Shown here in pieces: positions 54,628-64,000 of a DNA stretch of 64,000 nucleotides (its first letter is position 1; the number at the start of each line of letters is the position of its first letter). The DNA comes from Clarkia xantiana subsp. parviflora (Eukaryota; Streptophyta; Magnoliopsida; Myrtales; Onagraceae). The stretch lies in contig JAPTYO010000004.1 of the NCBI GenBank assembly GCA_036873135.1, positions 38,907,105-38,971,104 on the forward strand. Direction: 5' to 3'. A model generated the notes under the pieces. The model saw only the letters and a program-made list of their open reading frames with translations, had not been told where the DNA came from and made no database searches. A program made the translations under genes and the position numbers.

Positions 54628-55700
54628 CTAAGTATTGCTGAAAAGAGGAACTCGAGAAAAAGGAAAGTCAGGTTGATATGCTCTTAAGTTAGCAACCATC
54701 TCCTTTAAAGATGGGTAGAGCAAGTCCGAAGCTGCCACGACAATATCAGAGGTAAAAGCAGAACTCGCCTTATATTGCTCCACGGCCGTAGCTTCAGATT
54801 CCCTCAAGGCCGACAATTCCTTTAGCAACACGTCGACTCTCGCCCCCAATACCGTATTCTTGACTTGAAGGTTATCCTTCTCCTTTTTCTTTCTCTCCAA
54901 TAAATAATGATGCTCCTTCATCAAAGCGATGGAACTCTGTAAGGATTCCTCGCACTTATGAAGATCACGCCGCAAAAGGGAAGAGGTCTCATCTGCTAGT
55001 TTGAGGTCCTCTTTCAACTTAGCATTCTCCTCTCGGAGGCTTTGAACTTCAGTCATAATTGTTGGGGGCACAGAAGTCTTATTTTTCTTAGACGCTTGTA
55101 ACTCCTCGAGAAGATCGATTATCAAGCGAGAAAGCTGAAGGGAGTCTCGGGAGATCTATGAAAAAGAAACGGATGAACTATTTAATAAAGCAAATAAAGA
55201 GTAAACATGACGAGCTTATTAGAGGGCCGCCCTTACCTCAGCCTGTTTTGAGAGAAAAAGGCGAGCAACTTTTTCCACATCCTCAGGATCCGTTCCCAAA
55301 CGAAGACGATCTCGAGGGGGAACGGAAGCATTCAACAAGTGAAGTGCCAGATCGGAGCCAACGAATGAATGTCCCTCTTTGAGAGAATATCCCGGCAAAG
55401 ATCGGAGAGGATCCCAATTCTTGTTTGGATCCACAACAGGATTCAACAACATATCTCAGTTGAAGGGAGGACCCTCGTAACTCGAAAAACCACCGGAAGA
55501 TACCTCAGGAGGAGAAGATAACGAAGTTGGCTTATCAACTTGAGGTGAAGATTTTGAAGTCGAGGAAGAAGAGGTACTTCCTCATTGTCTCTTCCTTCGC
55601 CAAGAATCGCCGCCCCTATCCCGACTCGAGCGGCGAGCAATACTTTTTGCCTTACCTTGGGAGGAGTATGGCGGTGAAGGTTCAACATGAAGATTGGCGT
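54628..55700 (-). pseudogene. Antisense gene of TatD, broken
   Basis: The last exon (54628-55155) has a good acceptor and encodes a coiled coil (LREENAKLKEDLKLADE, CEESLQSSIALMKE) ending VEQYKASSAF ... YQPDFPFSRV, the signature of the TatA and TatC antisense proteins. The previous exon ends at a GTAAGG donor (lower end 55237) and reads upstream through NPVVDPNKNWDPLRSLPGY and a Ser/Pro-rich region. Two in-frame TGA codons in that exon break it; both would be CGA before a C-to-T change. An N-terminal PF04195-like domain was not found, so this copy is short or truncated. Confidence 0.78.
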
Positions 55701-56357
55701 CAACATCAATAGGAATATCGAAAGAAGCCCCCTGATTAACTACCGGATCAGGGGCCGAGGAGGTACCGCCATAACTGAAGAGATTGGGACCTCCTCCTTA
55801 GCTCGAAGGTGGTTCCGGAGAATCATCTTTATAAATTCTGGAAATAATAATCCACGTTGATAAAAAGTCGTAGAAAAAAAGGTATTCAATGAAAATAAAA
55901 ATAAGAATCCCCTCAAAAGTATCTGAAGAAGGGGAATCAGCCATGGTCACCGGAGCTTACAGAAGACTTACAGAAGTTAACTCTAAGATGGAGTCAAAAT
56001 TAGACACTAAAGAAGAGGCAATTGTGGTATTTATACTAGAGCCTCTCCCCCAAAAGGAACAACTTCCCTGCAAAGCCTTCCCGATGTCAGCCATCCATTT
56101 GTGCCTTCACTGACAACAAGACCGTTGCCCTGCACCTGTCAATAGACTAGCGAGGTGACTCTCCAACTCTCCAAGGAGCTCTCAACGGTCAGAATTACTG
56201 AGCCAAAGTCTTGTTCCTAACCTAAAGTCTCTTCAACTTTTGTGAACCCAAGAGTTCTATCGGCTAACAGAGTATTCTCGCCAAGGATCAGAGATAATAC
56301 TTGACTCAAGACCTCCCCTTTATAAATAAAGTTGACGACTTAAGTCTCGGGGGCAAG
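55701..56357. other. Upstream region of the TatD antisense gene and polypurine tract
   Basis: No coding sequence is supported. The purine tract TCTCGGGGGCAAG directly precedes the 3' LTR at 56358. Confidence 0.55.
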
Positions 56358-57126
56358 TGTTGGGTTGTGATTGATTAAACTCGTCATTAAGCACAAGAGT
56401 CGAGTACGTTCAAAGAGCAGGGAAAGAAGAGTCTTCGACCTTTCTGACTCGTCTTAACGAGATAGGGATGAAAGGTCGACGACAACTTATGAAAAAGTCA
56501 ACTTCCAAAGTACGACTGCCCGCCATTAGAAGAAACCTTCCTTCGAAGGTAAATACAGGTGGCGACCTGCTGGTCACTATCATCAGAAGAAACCTTCCTT
56601 CGAAGGTAAAGACAGGGGCGACCTGCTTGTCACTATCATCAGAGGAAACATTCCTTCGAAGGTAAAGACAGGTGGCGACCTGCTAGTCACTATCATCAGA
56701 AGAAACCTTCCTCTGGAAGTAAACATAGGTGGCGACCTGCTTCAACCGTCATCAGAGGAAACCTTCCTCTAGAAGTAAAGACAAGTGGTGACCTGCTTGT
56801 CACCTGCTTGGCCGACTCTGAAGAGAAACCCCCCCAAGGAGGGTAACCGCCATATAAAGTCGGTAACTTATCCCTATAAATAGGGAATATTTCTATTTAC
56901 TTCATTACATTCAGTCAGATCTAAATACGTTCTTATATTATTACTCTCAAATCCATTACTGACTTAAGCTTCGGAGTGGAATCATGGGCCATCCCCACCC
57001 CTTTTTCAGGTTCTCTCCCTACATAACCTCTTAGAGGAAAACTTAGCGCTCGAGAGAGCTAAGTCCGAGGCGATACTTGGAAGTCCATTCCCCGAAGTTC
57101 AAGGCCACATCATTTTGATCCCAACA
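56358..57126 (+). repeat. 3' LTR of TatD
   Basis: It pairs with 51150-51918 and contains the same 57-bp repeat (about 56522-56800). It ends GATCCCAACA and is followed by CCTGC. Confidence 0.93.
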
Positions 57127-57131
57127 CCTGC

Positions 57132-58580
57132 TAACCACAGGGACATAAGGATAAGGTGAGTCCTTGAAGAAGGCTCACCACCGATGGAAAATATCGAGCG
57201 ATACAAAGCTCGACTTGTTGCGAAAGGCTATACTCAACTTCACGGAATGGACTTTGACAAAACATACTCAACACCTATGCGTAAAACCACGGTGCATGGA
57301 CATTCATAGTCCTGGTTGCAGGTTTGGATTACGAACCTCACCAAATGAGTATAAAGACCGCATTCCTCCTCGGAAACCTGGAGGAAGAGATTTATATGGA
57401 GCAACCGGATGCTTTCATTACTCCTGATAACGAACTTAAATTTTGTAAACTCCAAAGGTCCATCTACGGTCATAAACAGTCGTCTCGGCAATGGTACCGC
57501 AGATTCCACGAAGAAATCGTAGGAAACGGATCTGTGAGTTTATCACATGGATTCGTGCGTGTATTATAAGACCTCTAGGTCTGAGTATGTCATCTTAACC
57601 TTATGAGTGGACAACATACTTATTGGTGTAAACGACACGAGATTAATGAATAAGTCAAATTCCTGGTTGGCATCTGTATTTGAGATGAAAGAAATGGGTA
57701 AGGCCACGTATATCTTAGGCATTGAGTCTGCCAGAGATCGGGCTACCCGAAAATCATGTCTATCTCAAGAAGCTTAAATCAACAAATTGTTGAAAAGATT
57801 CAGATCACAGGATGCCAAAATCCGTGGAAACGCCAATGTTGTTTGGGTGCGCACTGTCAAAACATGAAGGCTCCAAGAACCTGACATAGCGTGAATAAAT
57901 TAAGGGTGCGGGATGTTTTAGCATGGTCAATAGTTTGTTCTACGCCATGTAACGCACCCGTCCGGATATCTGTTACGCTGTAGGCCTAGTAGCACGTTTC
58001 CTATTAGATCCTGGTCATCAACATTTAAAGACTATAAAACGAGGAACTCGTTGTCCGAAAAGGTACTGCCGACTACGAACTGTGCTATGAGGGCAGGAAG
58101 TTAGAATAAACCGATTACATTGACGCCGACCGTTGTGGCCATCCAGATGATCGTAAGTCCACCATAGGAGGAGCATTCCTACTTGCTAATGCCGCCATTT
58201 TATGGATGAGCAAGAAGAAAACCTAAGTCGTGTTGTGCACAATGGAATCGGAATTCATAGCTCTCTCTAAGAATGCACAGAAAACGGTCTAGCTTAAAAG
58301 GATTCTAACTGCGCTGCTTGGTGGCAATGTCAAGAATAAACCTGTGAAGGTCTTCTCTGACAGTCAAGCAGCCATTGCGGCAGTTAAGTATCTGAAGTAC
58401 CATAGTAGGACCAGACACATTGATATGAGATAATTTCATGCTAAATTTTAATAGTAGTAGACAATATAATCACTATGGAATACTCGTCCACCAATAACTT
58501 GGCAACGGACCCATTAACTAAACCACTACGCAGGGACATATTCAAAAAGGCATGTAAAACTGCATGGATTCTATAGGTCT
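57132..58580 (+). pseudogene. Copia RT-RNase H of element F, decayed
   Basis: Legible pieces in order: RYKARLVAKGYTQLHGMDFDKTYS at about 57200; KTAFLLGNLEEEIYMEQPDAFITP and KLQRSIYGHKQSSRQWYRRF at 57350-57510; a degraded YVDD region at about 57600 where the first Asp pair reads VDN; RNase H pieces to TDPLTKPLRRDIF near 58540. Many stops and frameshifts are present and the catalytic motif is damaged. The start is cut by TatD. Confidence 0.85.
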
Positions 58581-58876
58581 AGAAATGGAATGTATCTGTG
58601 ATAGCATTTTGATATTAGAAAGTTACATTTTGTAAGCGAAAGAATTGCAACTGATTTTATGATCAATCGACGTCATAATGTTTTGATTACATCAAATTTA
58701 CAGTCTATAAACTAAGTCGTAGGAGGACGCAATCCTCCAGCAAACTATGTCGAATGTGGGCCTTACTAGTCACACAGGTAAGGCCGTCTTGCGATGGAGG
58801 GAGGCCTCCACCAAGCAAGACTGGCTAAGAGTCAGGGGGAAAAACCTGATTAAGCAAGACGATTCACGTCGAGAGT
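58581..58876 (+). other. 3' non-coding region of element F, first part
   Basis: It matches 33130-33400 in blocks (for example AAACTAAGTCGTAGG and GACTGGCTAAGAGTCAGGGGG). No gene is seen. Confidence 0.6.
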
Positions 58877-59355
58877 TTCACTTATCCATTCCCCTACTGC
58901 AGCCAAAGTGATAACGGCTGTAGCATCCACCGGTAATGTGTGGAAGAGGGTAGGTTGCTTTCTATGTGGATAGGACGTATCAACACCTTTTGAATCTTTT
59001 ATTTGGAAGGAAAAATATAAAAGAATCTCTAAGAAAAATGGATTGTCGGGTCCTGAGGAGTCGAAGATCAAAACCGAAATGTTCCGGGGGTTGCACCTTC
59101 ATTTCTATTTTCTATAGAATAGAAAGTGGCAGGTGGAAGAACTAGTCGCCCATTCGTGGCTCGTTCCCCCTCTCCTGTTGTCGAGTCTCTTAATGCCCTC
59201 TTGCCTATACCGGTCCCGCTGGATCCCCTGTAACCTCATCCGGATCTGATGGAGAAGGAAAACTTGACCGTTGTGTGTTGATACAAGCAATATCGAACTC
59301 TTTAGTTCAGGGAAGGAAACAGAACAAAGTGTTGAAACTTGTGATCGACAACTAG

Positions 59356-59750
<395 letters not shown>

Positions 59751-59924
59751 TCATTTTACATATCACCGTGATGAACTTCGTTCGTCATTTAACCACATTT
59801 TGGGCTAGATGAGAATCTGCGATAGCATGATTGACATATCCCTTTCCTGTAAACCCAAAAGGTTCAGGTATTCTATCAACGCGTGCTTCATACTACGCGT
59901 GCCACGTTCGACCACGGGGTAACA

Positions 59925-60369
59925 GCTGAAACCCTAGGTGAGGTAAAATGGACTTTTGTCCACTTTACTCCTCCTATAAATAAGAGGTGTTAGGGGATTT
60001 TTAGGGTCAATCACAATTCCCTCACAAGAGTGTTTCAGAGAGAAAAAACCTCAATCCCACACCATGACAGTTTCGGCCGAACCATATCCCTCACCAAGGG
60101 TGTGCCAAATTGCCTTCGAGCAAACTCTCCAGAGATGTGTCCCCGTGCCAAGAATCGATCAGAGGCTTTGCTGTGGAGCTTGCACCATGTAGGGATTTTC
60201 TAAAAAGAACCTATACAGGTCCCGACTGGAGGATCGTGAACTCCCTCCTGAGAAGATCTTGGGTCAACGGATCATCCTAAAGGTATGTGTGAAACTTTCG
60301 CTGCGTAATTCCAATTACTAGCATGTGCCTTGTTTAAGTATCCGTAGTGATTACTCCCCGTAATCTAAC
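59925..60369 (+). repeat. Truncated copia LTR inside the 3' region of F
   Basis: It matches the last about 445 bp of the LTR at 35515-36118, from GCTGAAACCCTAGGTGAGG to CCGTAATCTAAC. The first about 160 bp of the LTR are missing. The copia 3' non-coding sequence stops on its left side and resumes on its right with a partly repeated block (ATCGACGCGTGCTTCATACTACGCGTG on both sides), so it may be a truncated insertion or an unequal exchange product. Confidence 0.7.
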
Positions 60370-61061
60370 CCCCATTCCTTTGAACTAAAAAGTTCAGGTA
60401 TGCTATCGACGCGTGCTTCATACTACGCGTGTCACGTCCGACCACTGGGTCACAACTCGGTTGTGCTAGGAAAGAATCCTCGTGATTCTAGCGGGCGCAA
60501 ACTTCTTCACCCCGAGCGTGTGATTGATCTCGGGAGCCTTATGAAGAGGCACCCAAAGTATACTCACGGACTCAGAACTCATATCTAAGGTCAGGCTCAA
60601 TGTTCGCTTCCCGGCGTACGAGCGTAGTGCTGAACAAAAAGGCCCAGTGACCACGTCTTTGGAAACCGGTTGGGTTTGACTAAGGATATGAGCGATAGGG
60701 ATGGTCAAGTTCACCTCTAATTTCACCGACTCTTGTATTCACTAAGGTGGCCACCAACCGGATATTAGTTGAAGGTTGTGAATACTTGTACGGATACCTT
60801 GGAGAAGTGTTCCTATGAGGAAACTAGGAAAAAGGAGAATTATCAGTTGACCTAGTATACAGTGCGACACTATATAAATGTTGTTTATAACAGGTTGATT
60901 GGAGAAAAGGGAATCAAAGTTCCGCGGGCGCTACAACACTCTTAACAAATGAGTAGCACGATGCCCGTCGTGTCCGCCGGTCGCACGGCAAACCTCGTAT
61001 GAACTATTCGGAAGCAAAGGACTAGATCAAAGGAGTGAAATGTTGATGCAGATTTGGACGA
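60370..61061 (+). other. 3' non-coding region of element F, last part
   Basis: It matches 33540-34175 in order (GTGCTATCGACGCGTGCTTC ... CGTATGAACTATTCGGA). It ends where the LTR of H begins. No gene is seen. Confidence 0.65.
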
Positions 61062-61802
61062 TGTTGGATCACGATTGGAACTCCGGTACGGTCTTTGACG
61101 GAAATCCAAGTCCTTCGCTCCACGCAATCCTGCAAGAGGGGAATAGACCGGGCGGTGACCCAGAATCCCTCTCCGATGCTTAAATGAGTATCGCAAATAT
61201 CTCAATAAAACTGGCAAGCAAGAGTCTCAGTATGTAATCGTATTTGATCTGGGGTAACTTCCTCCTTTATATAGGAGAGGAGTTTACCCCAGTTACCTGG
61301 TGAACTGCCAGGGCAGTTAGCCTACGCTCCGCTTATCTCGGCCACGATCCCGCCTATATCGGCCATGATCCCGCCTATCTCGGCCACGATCCCGCCTATC
61401 TCGGCCATGATCCCGCCTATCTCGGCCACGATCACGCCTATCTCGGCCATGATCCCGCCTATCTCGGCCACGCTCCGCGTATCTCGGCCTCACCCTCTGA
61501 TAGCAAGTCCCGACCAATATCGGGGACTCCAGAGTTATCTCATTCGGTAACCGCTCGGGGCCCCTCGTCATCGTGAAAGGGCCAACATTCTCAAGGATTC
61601 CATATCGGGGCCTACTTAAAGGCATCTCATCGGGAGCGTCCAGCTCGCATATCGGGACAGACCTTGTCGGGACCCTTCTCCATCGGGACTCCTCTTGTCG
61701 AAACCCTTCGGATTGGTCTTCCTGACCTCTTTTAGGGCCCAATGGGCCTATTCACCGTTTACTCGTCGTTAAAGGGCTTCACGGCTACAGCGGAACCCAT
61801 CA
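61062..61802 (-). repeat. 3' LTR of element H
   Basis: Minus-strand ends are TGATGGGTTCCGCTG and GATCCAACA, the same as in the solo LTR at 12251-12857. It contains about seven 21-bp units of the kind ATCTCGGCCATGATCCCGCCT at 61335-61490, where the solo LTR has none. The shared LTR module is at about 61135-61185 on the minus strand. Confidence 0.9.
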
Positions 61803-62339
61803 TTTGCCCCCAAGACATGAGGGACTTACAGTTCGTCGTGTCTTTAAACTCCCGACCTCCCGATATCGGTATCGGAGGCTTTTCCCTTGACAAAATTCAT
61901 TGACATGGATCTTCTTGTCCACGATTCCTCGATACGTCGAGGATAATCGCCAAATCCAAGAAGACTCCTCGGTTACTCGACCATTAAATGCAGCAGGTGA
62001 CGAAGCGACGGTTTTGGCACCCGTGCCTAATTTTTCGCGCCTGTTTTTTCTGAAAAAGCACTTTTCAGGCCGTTTCATTATTAATGTCTCTTTCCATTCT
62101 GCTCCTTTTATTTCAACGGCTCAGATCAAAATCGTTTCAACTTCGACGACCCAGATTAGAACGTCCTTTCACTTATCCTTTCTCCTATAAAACCCTAATC
62201 CTGGGCACTGTTCTTCTTTTACCGTTTCTGCGATTTCAAAAGCTCTGCAACTTCAAAAGCACAAGTTCTTCTCCAGCTTTCTATTTTCCGATCAACCCTC
62301 CGGCAACCGTCAAGATCATCCTCTCCGTTCCACTTCATC
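61803..62339. other. Polypurine tract of H and 3'/5' flank of its antisense gene
   Basis: TTTGCCCCCAAG at 61803-61814 is the complement of the purine tract CTTGGGGGCAAA. The rest should be the promoter and leader of the plus-strand antisense gene; a TATA-like CTATAAAACCC at about 62187-62197 lies about 145 nt before the ATG. No frame is supported. Confidence 0.6.
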
Positions 62340-63454
62340 ATGTCTGGTAAGAATTCTTTCTCTACTGTTAGCGTAGCCTTTCCCTTATCTTCGATCAGTT
62401 TGCTTGTACTTTTTTCCGAAAACCCACTGCGCCTTTTGTTGCCGTGGCTACTTTTCAGACAGCGGATCCAGTTCTGAGGGGCGAAAACCCTTTAACTTCG
62501 ATTACACTCCCAACGAAATCTCGGTGACTGTCTATGATGCAGCTCTTCGAGAAGGATGCATTACCAAAACTTGGGAGCCTCGCCTTCCTTACTCTCGCCA
62601 CCGTGCCTCGGGTGACCCTGTGGTTACTCGTCCCGAGAAAGGGGAGATATTTGTCTCTACTGGACAAATATCGGCAGGGATCCGATTCCCCTTCTGCGGG
62701 AATTTGGTTGAGATGTGCGCCCACTACAACACGCAACCAACTACCTTCTCCCCACACGCCATCCGCGTGTGGAATGCTTTCCAGGTCCTCTGCTTCCGAC
62801 AGAAATGGGTCTACAGCCTCCAGCTCTTCCGAACTTTCTACGGGATGAAGTGCAACGAGGCTGGGGTTTGTGCCTTCTATCCTCGGATGCCCAAGTGGAA
62901 TAAGGCGCAGCTTGCAGCGGGTGGAAGAGGAGCTACTTTTTCATCAAGAATAGTTCCATCCCCTGGCCCCGATGGGAGGTGGAAGCGGACTCTCCTCCCG
63001 CTTACCAAACTTACTCTGATGAAGATTTCCAGATCCTTCATTGCATCCAGCTTTACCGTTGGGGGGAGTCTTACACTCCCCTCGACGCTAACTCCCTAAC
63101 GGAGCGGGACCTGGTGAATGCCGAGATCCGTCTCCTCGACATAATCTCCAGGGGTCAACTCTTCGACGGCCCCTCCAATATGGTTCCTTGGGTAATATTT
63201 CTGACAATGTCTCTGTTTTCCATTGTTTGCAGCTAAGAAGGTATCACTGCTGACCAATCTCATCCTTAAGCAGGGAGAGACCGACGCTGTCCAACGCCCC
63301 GCGCGGAAGAGGAAGTCGGTAAAGAGGGCTGCTGCTCCGTCGGGATCTCCCTCCGCGGAGAGTACTAAGCGGAGCCGCATGGAGGAGGTGGAAAAACTCT
63401 TCAATGTCCAAAATGCTGAAGAAGGTAAACAGCTCCGCCTAGCTATTAAATCAT
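62340..63454 (+). pseudogene. Antisense gene of element H, PF04195-like domain, broken and split by a foldback element
   Basis: Exon 1 is only ATGTCTG (62340-62346), then a GTAAG donor; exon 2 starts at 62459 after TTTTCAG with the phase kept (DSGSSSEGRKPFNFDYTP). The domain includes GQISAGIRFPFCGNLVEMC, PHAIRVWNAFQVLCF and YSLQLFRTFYGMK, matching exon 2 of the TatC antisense gene. Near 62918 one extra base shifts the frame; reading continues as WKRSYFFIKNSSIPWPRWEVE and then YQTYSDEDFQILHCI. A basic region (RKRKSVKRAAAPSG) follows at 63290-63340. At 63454 a foldback element cuts the gene; its sequence resumes at 63984. The junction at 63191-63232 is unresolved because an intron there would be only 41 nt. 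Confidence 0.75.
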
Positions 63455-63974
63455 GGGTTAACAGTTCTTTTGGTCCGTGATGTTTGACAACTTTTGGGTT
63501 TTGGTCAATGATGTTTTTTTTTACCTAGTTTTGGTACCATATGTTTGCATATTTTTTCTAGTTTTGGTCCGACCGTTACATTCCGTCCATTTTTTGACAT
63601 GTACAAGTCACGTGATCCACCCTAAATTTTCAATTTTGTTCAATTTAGCCCCTCTAATACTTTCCTAACCTTTTTTTTGTTCAACTTAGTCCCGAAGTTT
63701 CAAAATTGACCACAATATGTCCAATTGTGGCCAATTTTGAAACTTCGGGACTAAATTGAATAAAAAAAGGTTAAGAAAGTATTAGAGGGACTATATTTAA
63801 AGTTTAGAGTGGATCACGTAACTTGAACATGTCAAAAAATGGACGGAATGTAACGGTTAGACCAAAACTAGAAAAAATCTGCAAACATATGGTACCAAAA
63901 CTAGGTAAAAAAAAACATCATTGACCAAAACTCAAAAGTTGTGAAACATCATGGACCAAAAGACCTGCTAACCC
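63455..63974. mobile_element. Foldback element with perfect 9-bp target duplication (Mutator-like size)
   Basis: The ends are inverted copies: GGGTTAACAGTTCTTTTGGTC on the left and the complement of GGGTTAGCAGGTCTTTTGGTC on the right. Almost the whole 520 bp is one inverted repeat around about 63720. TTAAATCAT stands on both sides (63446-63454 and 63975-63983). The 9-bp size is that of Mutator-superfamily elements. It has no coding capacity. The adjacent frame of the H antisense gene reads on across the reconstructed site, so this is an insertion into that gene. Confidence 0.9.
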
Positions 63975-64000
63975 TTAAATCATACAGGAAGCAAGTTCCT

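Larger units (their letters stand above)
51150..57126 (+). mobile_element. TatD: two-LTR Tat element with decayed gag-protease, no RT or integrase
   Basis: LTRs at 51150-51918 and 56358-57126 (769 bp each) show several substitutions. The target duplication is CCTCC (51145-51149) against CCTGC (57127-57131). It sits inside the RT region of element F. Gag and protease are legible but broken; the antisense gene is legible but has stops; RT, RNase H and integrase are absent, with less than 600 bp between the end of protease and the antisense gene. It is older than TatA and TatC. Confidence 0.92.
61062..64000 (-). mobile_element. Element H: Tat element on the minus strand, 3' part
   Basis: The LTR (61062-61802) is followed on the plus strand by the complement of a purine tract and then by an antisense gene that reads in plus direction, so the element itself is minus-strand and continues beyond the window. 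It belongs to the family of the solo LTR at 12251-12857. Confidence 0.85.

Noticed and set aside
63192..63232. A 41-nt intron in the H antisense gene
   Set aside because: It is shorter than plant introns normally are, and the phases do not match; left unresolved.

Overview
The window is nuclear plant DNA, probably dicot. It holds Tat-lineage Ty3-gypsy elements with dual RNase H, Ty1-copia elements primed by initiator-Met tRNA, a tRNA-derived SINE, foldback elements, plastid DNA fragments, and one intron-containing plant gene for a GPI-anchored lipid-transfer protein. The layout is that of repeat-rich, nested retrotransposon DNA; almost everything outside the lipid-transfer gene is transposable.

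Left part (1-13.2 kb): the 3' end and LTR of a decayed Tat element; a 1-kb foldback element; a two-LTR copia element on the minus strand (5078-9645, target duplication GATTT); the lipid-transfer gene (10101-11103, minus, four exons); a SINE (11959-12106) whose empty site survives in a nearby duplicate; and a solo Tat LTR (12251-12857).

Middle (13.2-37.5 kb): an old Tat element (called E, 5' LTR at 13183) is interrupted by a young complete element, TatA (15525-25309, target duplication GGGGG). The tail of E is followed by two 5'-truncated copia copies facing away from each other (28975-34834).

Right part (35.5-64 kb): a decayed copia element (called F) contains a young Tat element, TatC (37523-47889, duplication TTTAT), and an older one, TatD (51150-57126, duplication CCTCC/CCTGC). 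F also carries plastid-derived DNA (rpoB and psaB pieces). The window closes with a minus-strand Tat element, H, whose antisense gene is split by a 520-bp foldback element with a perfect 9-bp target duplication.

The most interesting signal is the relation between TatA and TatC. They share LTRs, primer-binding site, a 51-nt leader up to the ATG, and the 3' half of the element. Between the leader and the 3' half they carry different coding modules. TatA has protease-RT-RNaseH-integrase and no gag. TatC has one 1082-residue frame of gag-protease-second gag-like domain and no RT or integrase. They look like the two halves of a divided retrotransposon genome. TatD is also gag-protease only. TatA and TatC share a 3' array of 5-bp-stem, 5-nt-loop hairpins whose stems vary in a compensatory way, LTR arrays of palindromes whose number differs between the two LTRs of one element, and a spliced antisense gene that also occurs in TatD and H. 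All function calls come from reading motifs; no alignment or database search was run.
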